Source: Ochotona curzoniae (Eukaryota > Chordata > Mammalia > Lagomorpha > Ochotonidae). From it: a stretch of DNA of 64,000 nt. Made by a program: the position numbers and the translations under genes. Positions 55,051 through 64,000 of the stretch are shown in pieces. Under the pieces are notes generated by a model, which worked only from the letters and a program-made list of their open reading frames with translations, had not been told where the DNA came from and did not search any database. Within the stretch, counting starts at the first letter, position 1. Every line of letters starts with the position of its first letter. The stretch is taken from NCBI RefSeq assembly GCF_017591425.1, contig NW_024467121.1:16504707-16568706 (forward strand), in the 5' to 3' direction.

Positions 55051-56430
55051 ACAAAATGTGGCTTTACAGGCTAGGTTTTGTGTAGGAAAATATATTTTAT
55101 ACATAACTCTCCCTGGATTTACATGCTTATAGTGGAGTGATAATCAAGATAAATCCCTGCTGTGGTCCGAGGCTTCTTGAAGAAACAGAGAATATAATTT
55201 TTGGCTTTGCCTGAGAATACTGCTCAAAAGATGTCAAATCTCAATTTCTCTGGTTAAAAACACTTTGGGGTTTCCTTACTCTACCTTTCCTTGAAATTAT
55301 GGAGAATGAACCAAGGTAAAGCACTTAAGTAGCACACTGGCCAACTTACAGTCATGTTAACATGATGACGGGGACCCTTCTGATCCAAAGTTCTCAAGTG
55401 CCTCCAAGGAGGGCACCATGCTTCTCTGCCACTCCAGTGATCTCCCAAATTGAGCTCAGTGTGGGCTTCCCAGGAAGCATATTAAATGATTCATAGGAGC
55501 GTAGGGGAAGACTTTTCAAGTTCTTTTTAAAGGACAGTTTAAAGTTGAAATATAATTTGCAGCTATAGAAATGAACTCACATTTTGTGTACAGCTTGATT
55601 AGCTCTGACATTATGTATCTCAACTTGCTATTATAGATATAGACAAGTATTGTGCTGTATATTTCTATATTAAACAGAAAAACAATAAAATATGACTTCG
55701 AAATGTTCAATTAAAAATGCTTTTTTTTACCATAAATGAAGGTTACATGTTTAAAAAAATAAGCATATTTACCCTGATTGAACATTGTATATTTATACTG
55801 AAACAATACACACATCCCATAAATATCAAGTAGAACGCAATTTCTATACTGTCTGTTAAAATACAAAAAAATTTACAATCTGTTTTTCACCTGTTTGTAT
55901 ATATCTATCATTTGACCATTTGATTTGGGTTTCATAATTCCAACATATGTATCTTCTTGGCTACCATCTCTTGAAGGTCTTTTCGTCTAAAGTTGAGATT
56001 TCCCTGGTTCTTGCACAATGAATATTTTTCAGTTATGGCCTGTATGTTTTGGATATTATTGTATGAAACTCTGGATCATATTTACTCTGAAGTAGCCATC
56101 CTGTGTAGATGCTGTATGGTGAGCTCAATTGATGTAGACATTTCGCTGCTACCAAAGCAACCGAATCAGAAGGCTCATTCACTCTGACTCACCTTGCCAG
56201 CTGAGTGTGGAAATTCAGCTGCCCAATTGGCCCCAAGGACATTGGGCAGGAAGAAGTGTCAACTGGAGCTGTCTCACACTCCTTCATTCTGCCTCATCTG
56301 CTCCGTGTTTATGGAATGTCTGGATCTTCGTGTCAGCCATAGGTTAGGTGACTGACTAGCATGATTACACTCTGTCTCATTCTGCTCTTTTCCTGTCAAG
56401 TTGTTGGATCAGGGGTAGGAGCTGGAAGCA
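55051..56430. other. Non-coding DNA
   Basis: Nothing recognised with confidence. 56190-56430 is less AT-rich and could be the 5' part of the following LTR. Confidence 0.45.
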
Positions 56431-56995
56431 GCTGTTCCTTTTAGTTCATTTTCACTGGTGGGGGTGGATGAAAGCAAAGTTTACCACTTCATTATTTGCC
56501 CTTGAGTGACTGCCTACTGACACATAGGAGCGAGTGAACACAGTATCCTTGACCACTTCTTCTGATCTTATTCCATTTTATTACAATCAGATTGGTACCA
56601 AACCTCAGCTGCCCACTAACATGAAGGAGAGGTAAATGGAGGAATAACCTGAACCAGCTCCTTACTCCTGAGATGGGCTAGAAATTTGTCTCTTGACTGG
56701 ATCCCAATGATACCATCACAATGAAGCACGCAGAGTTGACTCTCCCACTTGCTGAAATTAGTTGGAATTGAAATTCCCACATCCCAATCAGCCAGGCTTC
56801 TACAGGGGAGGGAGATTTTTATCTTGGGGTTTGGTAAGTGTAAGATGGGTATCAAAGTTGTTTTCTTTTCTGCTAAATAAACTTCTTCCCCAGTCCTTTG
56901 TCTCTTGGAATCAAACTTTCCTTGTGGTTTTGCTGTTTCTGTCTTCAACCATCTGTCTGGTTTCAAACCACAGGTTTTTCCAGTGCCCCATGTGG
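56431..56995 (+). mobile_element. ERV LTR-like element, plus strand
   Basis: CCAATCA at 56784-56790 is followed about 90 bases later by AATAAA (56876-56881) and a CTTTGTCTCTTGGAATC R-U5-like part, the expected order of U3 signals and polyA signal in a class I LTR. Start and end are approximate. The 176-codon minus frame 56616-57146, the longest in the window, is antisense to it and shows no retroviral or other domain. Confidence 0.5.
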
Positions 56996-57769
56996 AATAT
57001 ATTAAGTCACTACTGATATCCTGATATTCTAGCCAGTCTGTTTTCTTCTTTCCAGATTTCAGATTTCCTGTGTTTGTTTCTGTTACTGTTTTGTTTTTTA
57101 AGTTTTTCAGAGAGAGGACTAGCACCGAATGAGGATACTCTAACATAGAAACTAATACCTTTATTAACTTTTGGCTGATAGTTTTTCATATTACTTTTAC
57201 TGGTTTCTGTAGAGATAATATTACACATTTTTAGCTTATCATAGTCTTCAAAGAATATTCTATGATACACAAACACATCAAATTTTTACAGTGATATGGT
57301 TTCAATTAGAAATCCCTTAATCTTAGGATTTGTTTCTCCATAGCCTGTATTCCATTCTTATCTGTTCTTTCCGTTTCCATGGTGTACACTCACTTTTAAT
57401 AAGATATTTTGGGAGGAAAAGAGAGATAAACCATAAGCAACTTTGATTATAGCGCATTTCTATAATTATTTCTTTTCATCTTATTATTGTTAAACCTTTA
57501 CCATGCCTCTTGAACAATGATACTTAAAACTTCTTCAACTTTGCCATAGCTACATCAAAGAAAAAGCATAGCTTACATAGGATTCAATGTTGTCTGCGTT
57601 TTCAGATATGCACTGGGTGGGGGGGGGAGGCGGTCTTCAAATGTACTCCCAACACACAAAGGGCAGACTCTCTCTGAACATATTGTGGTACACAATACAC
57701 TTCATTATTTTTACTATATTCAGTACTCCCTATAGAGATTTGAAGGTAAACTTACAAAACTAAATGATT
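56996..57769. other. Non-coding DNA with a G run
   Basis: T-rich in parts. G9 run at 57619-57627 within GGGTGGGGGGGGGAGGCGG. It may be part of the T-rich L1 remains that follow. Confidence 0.45.
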
Positions 57770-58330
57770 GTAATTTTTTTCATATTTTCTGGCATATACA
57801 AATTCTTGGTTTCCATTCTTTTCTGTAAATTCAAGAATTTCTGCTATTATATTTCCACCTAAAAAAATGTTCCCTTACCCTTTTTTGTAATTGATGTCAG
57901 AAAGAGATAGATTCCGTTTCTGTCTCTGAAAATGTCTTTATTTTGCCTTTATTTTTGGAGAATATTTGTTTCAGGATGTAGAATTCTGCACTGACAGAAT
58001 ATATGACTTCATTGTCTCTTGACCTTTTTTGATTCTGATGTCAAGTCAGTTGCTATGTCTGTTTTTGCTTCCCAGAATGAATGCATCCCAAAGACCTTTA
58101 TCTTTCGTTTTCAGCAGTTTGACTATGATGAGCTTGGATGTAACTTTCTTTATATTTCTCACTTTTGTCCTGCTGCAAAATTTAGATTTTAATTGATATA
58201 TTTAATCAAGTAAAAAGAAATTATTGGCCAGTGTCTTTTAAAATAATTTTCCCATCCAATTATCCACCCTTTTTCTTGGTATCTATAAAAGTGGAGTGTT
58301 CTTTTTTCTATTTCCTCCATAGTTTAATGA
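57770..58330 (-). mobile_element. Ancient LINE-1 fragment, minus strand
   Basis: The plus strand reads TTCAGGATGTAGAATTCTGC, TTCATTGTCTCTTGACCTTT, CTGATGTCAAGTCAGTTGCT and CAGCAGTTTGACTATGATGA GCTTGGATGTAACTTTCTTT. These match, in order, the antisense of a well-known stretch of old mammalian L1 (AGGATATAGAATTCTAGG..., AGAAGTCAGCTGTC..., CAGTTTGATTATGATGTG...). No open frame remains. Confidence 0.7.
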
Positions 58331-58342
58331 CCATGGTCACTG

Positions 58343-58797
58343 TAGTGCTGTTCCCTAGAGGATCAAAGCCTGCAGGACATTTATCACACTTAGCATGGAA
58401 ATTGACCCATGCAATAATGGAGGCCAAGAACTCTCACAATCATTATCTGCCAGCTGGAGAGCCAGGAATGGTGATACTATAATTCAGAGTCCAGAGCTGC
58501 TGAGTCTAGAACCTAAAAGTTCAGAAACCACAAACTTTGCTACATGAGGACGCAGAGAAGATGCATGTCTCAGCTATAGAAGAAAAAAGAGAATTCACAC
58601 TTCCTCTACATTTTGTTCTATTCTTGCCTTCTACAGATTGCATGATGTCCACCCACACTGGTGAAGGTGGAGTCTTTACTCAAATGCTAACCACTTCGGG
58701 AAACACTCTCAAAAACACACCCATGATGCTTTAGCATCTATTTGGGCCCACTTAGGCCAATCAAGTTGACACACAAAATCAACCATCCTAACATCTA
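58343..58797 (-). mobile_element. LTR-type ancestral repeat, copy 2
   Basis: The plus strand runs from GTGCTGTTCCCTAGAGGATC, through GGAGGCCAAGAACTCTCACA, CCAGCTGGAGAGCCAGGAAT, GATTGCATGATGTCCACCCA CACTGGTGAAGG and GGGAAACACTCTCAAAAACA, to AATCAAGTTGACACACAAAA TCAACCATCC. This is the complete layout of the mammalian LTR-type repeat whose sense strand begins TGTGATGGTTAATTTTATG. The exact family name is not certain. It seems to have inserted into L1 sequence. Confidence 0.75.
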
Positions 58798-59771
58798 AAC
58801 TGTTTCTCTTTTTTCCTCTGCCACCTTCAGACTATTTGAGTTTGGGGTGGGTTTCTTAGCCTGTTTTCATGATTGGGAAAAAAGAGATGAAGTCTCATTG
58901 AGATAATTTATTTGACAGTGTATTAAAAGTTCTTTCTGTGTTTCAGAATCCTCAGGGTAAAACAATGTAAAACTAGCTCATTGTTGGCTTTTAAAAATTC
59001 TATAAAGATTCAGCTGTTTATGTTTACCTATGTCTTTGGAAGCTCCTTTTTCCTCTCAGTGATCCACCAAGGATGAAAGTAATCCTAAGTCCCTTTCTTC
59101 CTTAAAGGGGATTTTTGTTTCCCATGATATAGGTAACTTGCTTCTTTGCAATCTTAGTTCTTTGATGAACTGAAAGGATATGGCCTTGTAGTTTGCTTAC
59201 TGTTATTGTCATATCAGACTTTATACATCTTCTATAGCACTCTGTATTTTTAATTCCTATTTTTTCTTTTACAGTTTGAATACTTCAGAATGCTCACTTA
59301 TTCTCATGCTATCAACAAGAAGCTATTTAAATGCCTACTCAATTATATTTTAATTGATTGAGTGTGTTTTACCAAAACTTGAATACTGTATTAGTTGAAA
59401 TAGAGTATACAGTGCTGATCTAAAAAATAAATTCTGAATTCTCAATTATTTATTTCTAGCTCACAAAAGTTGTTTGGAAACAGGGAGGATGGCTTTATAA
59501 ATGACTCCAAATTTTGAGCCCCTTTCATGATAACACTGTAGGAAGCATTAGCATTAACTTACTTTTCAATGAACAAACCTCAAAGTCATTTGTATTACTT
59601 CTACAAACATTATTTCAGTCAGACTGCAGTATCCTGGCCCTGGGAAAATATGCCAGCTATTTTCATGAGACTCATAAAAATGTGTACAGCTAATGGAAAT
59701 GAAAACATGTGGTTTTAGTATTATAATAATAAACATGTACAAATGCTCATGAAAATAGGTATTGGTTTTTT
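58798..59771. other. Non-coding DNA, possibly more antisense LINE-1
   Basis: T-rich, with TATAAAGATTCAGCTGTTTATG (59001-59022) and TCCTTTTTCCTCTCAGTGATCC, which fit decayed antisense L1. If so, the repeat at 58343-58797 split one L1 in two. Confidence 0.35.
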
Positions 59772-60026
59772 TCTTTTAAGTATTTATTTGTTGATTTAAC
59801 AGATGACAGGAAGAAGGATATTTCGCTCACTGATTCGCTCCTCAACAGCAGCCATGTGGTTGGCAAGAAGCCAATTCCCAAGGCCATCACCATCCACTGT
59901 CTCCCTGGTGTACTCATAGGAAGTTGGGGGAAAGTGGAGCCATGAAGCGGAAAGGAGGCTCTCCCATTTCGGATGCCAGCCTCCCAAGAGGTGGCTTTAC
60001 CTGCTGTGTCACAACATTCACCTTGA
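59772..60026 (-). mobile_element. Old CSINE, minus strand, with internal loss
   Basis: TTTTAAGTATTTATTTGTTG, TATTTCGCTCACTGATTCGC, CCATTTCGGATGCCAGCCTC and GTGGCTTTACCTGCTGTGTC ACAACATT (complement of box A and the 5' end) are in order. About 70 bases of the middle are missing. Confidence 0.75.
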
Positions 60027-60110
60027 AGATATGCATTTTTTAGTATTTAAAAATGTCTATGTGTTTCAAAAATTGGGGATATCAACGTAAGCTGAACTAT
60101 AGTTCCATTT

Positions 60111-60126
60111 CTCTGCAAACATTTTA
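60111..60126. repeat. Target-site duplication, left
   Basis: CTCTGCAAACATTTTA, repeated exactly at 60498-60513. Confidence 0.95.
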
Positions 60127-60497
60127 TTTTTTTTTTAATTTTTTTAATTTTTTTATTTATTTTTTATTTTTTTTTAAAGATTTATTTTTATTATTTTTTC
60201 ATTGGAAAGGCAGATATACAGAGAGGAGAGACAGAGAGGAAGATCTTCCGTCCGATGATTCACTCCCCAAGTGAGCGCAACGGTCGATGCTCTGCCGATC
60301 CGAAGCCAGGAGCCTCTTCCGGGTCTCCCACGCGGGTGCAGGGTCCCAAAGCTTTGGGCCGTCCTCGACTGCTTTCCCGGGCCACAGGCAGGGAGCTGGA
60401 AGGGAAGCAGAGCTGCCGGGATTAGAACCGGCGCCCATATGGGATCCCAGGCGTGCAAGGCGAGGACCTTAACCACTTGCGCCACCGTGCCGGGCCC
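60127..60497 (-). mobile_element. Very young CSINE, full length, with perfect target-site duplication
   Basis: Minus-strand copy that starts exactly at the duplication (GGGCCCGGCACGGTGGCGCA on the minus strand) and ends in a long T/AT-rich tail on the plus strand (60127-60176). Box B is intact (complement GGGATTAGAACC, 60419-60430), box A region is intact, and CpGs are abundant (for example CCGTCCGATG, GAGCGCAACGGTCGATG), so little methylation decay has occurred. The 160-codon minus frame and the 106-codon plus frame are repeat translations. Young age and intact promoter mean that it could still be a source copy, using L1 machinery in trans. Confidence 0.98.
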
Positions 60498-60513
60498 CTC
60501 TGCAAACATTTTA
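60498..60513. repeat. Target-site duplication, right
   Basis: CTCTGCAAACATTTTA, the exact partner of 60111-60126. Confidence 0.95.
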
Positions 60514-61181
60514 AAGGCCTTACAGAATTTTTCTATGTTAGGGAAGAGAAAATATATGGCTAAAAATTTTTTCTCTATCAAACACAAATAATATTTCAAA
60601 GTGAAAATTTCATTCTTCACATGTCCTATGTAATCCTTTATTATTGAGTTATTCAAGCAAGATTTTCAAACTGTACTATCAAAATTTTTCTACCCTCTCT
60701 ACATGGTTATATTTCATACTATAAGAGACTGTATATTTTACCTATTTAGCTTCAACCAATTGTATTTATCCATATAAGATAGATCTTACTATGATATTCT
60801 GCTAATATCACATACAATAAAGTCCAATTAGAACTGCTACAGTTAATATTATGTGACAACTTGATGCATTCAATTTTAAGTTCATTCAATTAGTCAATAT
60901 TCTAAAATATCATTCTGTGTTGTATTAGATCTTTGGAGAGCTATGTGTGCCCCTGCTGGTTCAGGCTCAATCTATGAACAAAGGATTTTGAAATTCATAA
61001 GTTAATAATCTTTGCAGAAGTCAAGATTTTCCAATCACATCTTCCCCCTTGCTTATCATATTCCCAAATCAAGTTTAATATACCATGAAAGGAGCTCACT
61101 ATTCAAGGTATCATGAAGGAAATACAGGTGAAAATGGCTTTGTGACTGAGAAAATGAAAGATCTCACTTTTAGTTTCTCTT
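60514..61181. other. AT-rich non-coding DNA
   Basis: Nothing recognised. Confidence 0.5.
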
Positions 61182-61512
61182 TTCAAAGACTTATCTATTT
61201 AGTTGAGAGTCAGAGTTTCAAAAAGAGAGGGGGAGTTAGAGAACAGAGATCTTCTGTCCACTGGTTAACTCCCTAAATAGCTCCAATTTCTAGAGCTGTA
61301 CTCGTCAAAATTAAGAACCAGAAGATTCTTCTGTGTCTCTCACATGGGTGCTGCGGCCCAAAACTTTGGGCAAATCTCCACTGCCTTCCCAGGTCATAAG
61401 CAGGGAGCTGGATGAGACGTGAAGCAGCCAGGACTAAAATCTACACTCACAGGGAATGCCTGCATCATGGAATGAGAATCAGCATGCTATGCCACAGTCT
61501 ATGCCACAATCT
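61182..61512 (-). mobile_element. Old CSINE, full length
   Basis: Minus strand. CAAAGACTTATCTATTTAGT tail, AGATCTTCTGTCCACTGGTT, CTGCGGCCCAAAACTTTGGG, CACTGCCTTCCCAGGTCATA and GCATGCTATGCCACAGTCTA at the 5' end. The last 12 bases are duplicated as ATGCCACAGTCTATGCCACAATCTATGCC. Confidence 0.87.
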
Positions 61513-61991
61513 ATGCCTCTAGTCTCCTTTGATCTAGGATGTAAGTTCCTAGACTATAGAAATTGGCCTAATAGATTTATTGGAAAAACGTTTAGAATGA
61601 ATGATAACTTAATAGGCATATTCATGAATCGCAATAAAGGAGACAAAGGAGACATAGATAGTAGACCCCTAGAGAAAAATGTATCTGCTAGTGAGAAGAT
61701 GCTGTGAGGGCGACAGGCTCACCAACAAGGAAAGTGGGTTGGTGAGAAGGATTGTAGCAGGGTAAAATCCCTGCCAACCTCAGCCTTAGTCTCATTCTGC
61801 ATGGAGCTCTGGTAAGTCATATTTTACAATCTTCCTGATTGTGGACATGAATCCTCGGCTTTCACACTCTAACTATTATGTTTTGTGCCCCACAGGGATT
61901 GGAACTAGAGATGTAAAATCTAATGTGAGCCAGCTCTTTGAAGATTGTGTTCTTCCAACAACAGAGAAGGTGCTTTTAAAATGCTGTGGGC
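61513..61991. other. Non-coding gap
   Basis: Nothing recognised. Frames of 82 to 83 codons without a domain. Confidence 0.5.
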
Positions 61992-62285
61992 GTGTACAGC
62001 TAGTGTTGTGGCACAGTGAGTTAACCCCCTTGGAACACCAACACTGTGTATCAGAGGGCCGACTTGAGTCCAAAAGCCCTTGCTTCTGAACCAGCGTCCT
62101 GCTAATGTGCGTGGAAAAGCAAATGAGGAAGCTCCAGGTACAAACATCCTTGCCATCCAAATGGCACTCCTGGTGCTTGTCATTGGCCTGGCCCAACTAT
62201 GGTTTCTGGCATACTTAGGAAGTGAACAAGTGGCTAGAAGGAAGATTTTTTTCTGTCTCTACGACTCTGCCTTTTAATAAACAAT
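61992..62285 (+). mobile_element. Old CSINE, nearly full length
   Basis: ACAGCTAGTGTTGTGGCACA GTGAGTTAACCCCCTTGGAA is the 5' end with box A, followed by GACTTGAGTCCAAAAGCCCT (box B region), CCTGCTAATGTGCGTGGAAA and GACTCTGCCTTTTAATAAAC. The CTCTCT segment is reduced. Frames of 106 and 87 codons on the minus strand arise from it. Confidence 0.85.
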
Positions 62286-64000
62286 GTTTTTCATGAAGAA
62301 TTTTACATATGGGAAATTAGAAGTGCAGGCAGATGACAGCACAGAGAACAGACAGTTCAGAAATATCTGAGCAGGGCATGGATTGTTTTTGTCCTAAGTT
62401 TCAAGAGCTACCTCATAACCACAAATCCAATGAATAAACAAGTTAGACAATGTAGGTAACCCATGGCAAACAATGCAGAGAATCAAAATGTCTATGTTTG
62501 GATGGAGTGAAAGCAAGAAAAAGGAACTCCGTGATGGTAACAGTGTCCACTGATACTTTGTTCCGACTTTAGGACACATCCAGTGATGGGAAGTGAGTAC
62601 TTCTGTTTCTCTTCAAAACTATTGTGTGTCTTCTTATTTCTACAATGTGTTTGCACTGATAACTCTAAGTAAAACCGATTAATGCATGTAAATAATCTCC
62701 TTGACTAAATGAGAAAATAAAACAGCTTTTTGTCAATTGTAAATAGATCTCATCACTATATATACAGGCTTTTCAAATGGAAAAACGTTCTAGAGTTGAT
62801 TCAATTCCAGTTGAGCCCCAGTCAGATTAGGTTGAGACTCCTGATGTCTTACTGGTGATGAGCTAATGCAATTAGGTGCAGAAAGCTTGTCATTTCCTTG
62901 TTAATAGGCTCCTGGGCTTGCCTGCAGTTTCCTGAGCTGGAGAAGACTGTAATTCTCTTGACATCAGTTGGTTATTTATAGAAAATTGGCTCGGGAACTG
63001 CAACTTATATAAAACTGGGCTCTTTTATTTCCTGTATGAAGATGTGTTTTCTGAAAATGTGTATGTGTTAGAGTTGTACGGTACAAGTTGACATACTGCT
63101 TCCCTTTAGATCAGGTTAATATTTCGTGTTCACAAAATTGTAAGACAAGTTTTAACTCTTCAAGGGAGCTTCCCCACAAGAGGTTAGAATTGCTGTTTCT
63201 GTCTTTGCCTTGTCACCTTGGTTCTTTCTTCCCTGTTTCATATAGTTTTTACTTTGAAAGGCTAGTTTCTATTTGCCCATTTCTTACAGAATTAGGTTTA
63301 ACTTGGTTGAATGACTCACTAAGTGTGTCTGGATGGCTCTAAGTAAAGCTGACACATGCTTTTACTTTTGAGTTGCAACAGCTAACTGCTGTGATTTCTG
63401 AAGGTAAGAATTAGCATGATTGCACATCAACATTTTTCTGTGGTTTTTTTTCCTACTGGAAATTTTATTTTAATTGTGTATCCTCAGACTTAGAGACATA
63501 AACATTTTAAAACAAAGAGACTCTTAGAAAACATTGGTTTAAATATCTGTTGATTTTCTTAGCTTATGGTTGAGCATATTCATTAAACTGAAACATTTTT
63601 GCCATTAGTTTCAAAATGTTGGTTATTAGGAAGTCAGATAATCTTCTTTCAACTTTCTTGGCCAAAAATATAATATGCCTAACATCAATTAAACATTTGT
63701 TTCATTTGCATTTAGTTTCTTCTTGGAAAACTTCTGATACTGAAATTTCAAACCAATTTTGCACTATTTAATACATTTAATGTAATTTTATTTTTAGTAA
63801 TAGATCATAAAACGCATACAAATTTGAACACCCCCCTAACCTCCAGTCCTCACATTTGAAGATAAGACAGAAACTTACTTATTATTTTGTGAATATTAAT
63901 AAGATAATGCCCTTAAGACCCTTGTCACATATATAATAAGCTTTCATAAATATCTATTTCAATTCAACCTTAGAAGCATAACTAATATTTATTGTATGAT
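62286..64000. other. Repeat-poor non-coding DNA
   Basis: 1.7 kb without a recognised element. 62780-63010 combines TGAGCTAATGCAATTAGGTG, TTGTTAATAGGCTCCTGGGC and TTGACATCAGTTGGTTATTT. Its mixed composition and lack of insertions fit conserved regulatory DNA, by inference only. The frame at 63088-63342 has no domain. Confidence 0.45.

Noticed and set aside
60174..60656. 160-codon minus frame
   Set aside because: It is the translation of a young SINE plus its flank. No protein function is expected.
1..64000. CRISPR arrays, operons, bacterial promoters or phage genes
   Set aside because: No regularly spaced direct repeats and no gene-dense coding. Composition and repeats are those of a mammalian chromosome.
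1..64000. tRNA genes suggested by box A/box B matches
   Set aside because: All matches seen lie within CSINE heads, which derive from a tRNA but do not fold as one. No separate cloverleaf was seen.

Overview
This window looks like mammalian nuclear DNA: AT-rich, CpG-depleted, full of interspersed repeats, and without any operon, ribosome-binding site or long open reading frame. The dominant repeat is a roughly 330-base tRNA-derived SINE with Pol III box A and box B, a pyrimidine-rich 3' segment and an AATAAA/ATCTTT tail. I recognise it as the lagomorph C-repeat (CSINE). The young copies carry the box B GTTCTAATCCC rather than the rabbit form, which by recollection points to pika (Ochotona) more than rabbit. 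Lagomorph is a confident call; pika is inference.

I find no protein-coding gene, rRNA, tRNA or known small RNA gene. Every conceptual frame of 60 to 176 codons either lies inside a repeat or is isolated, with no recognisable domain or exon structure. The window is best described as gene desert or deep intron. About 33 SINE copies from at least two age classes are spread over both strands, with dense groups at 15.1-17.5, 25.3-27.0, 29.1-30.9, 35.8-39.5 and 59.8-62.3 kb. LINE-1 remains are seen as A-rich (plus) or T-rich (minus) stretches and 3' ends (about 4.0-4.6, 7.9-10.2, 12.7-12.9, 34.2-34.5 and 57.8-58.3 kb). LINE-2, MIR and one MER5-like hAT fossil mark old mammalian sequence. Endogenous-retrovirus or MaLR LTR-type pieces are at 3.2-3.7, 10.3-10.6, 20.65-21.0, 34.5-34.7, 35.3-35.7, 36.2-37.1, 40.15-40.7, 56.4-57.0 and 58.3-58.8 kb. 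No gag, pol or env frame survives next to any of them.

The most interesting features are these. Two LTRs at 3.2 and 36.2 kb are clearly copies of one family, in opposite orientation. A SINE on the minus strand at 60.1-60.5 kb has a perfect 16-bp target-site duplication and is probably recent. A truncated SINE is fused to an L1 3' end at 12.6-12.9 kb. A nearly repeat-free block at 43.7-46.0 kb keeps an unusual density of CpG and contains paired C/EBP-like sites, making it the best candidate for conserved regulatory DNA. An 18-bp perfect AT-rich palindrome lies in another repeat-free stretch near 22.7 kb. I see no evidence for a new biological system.
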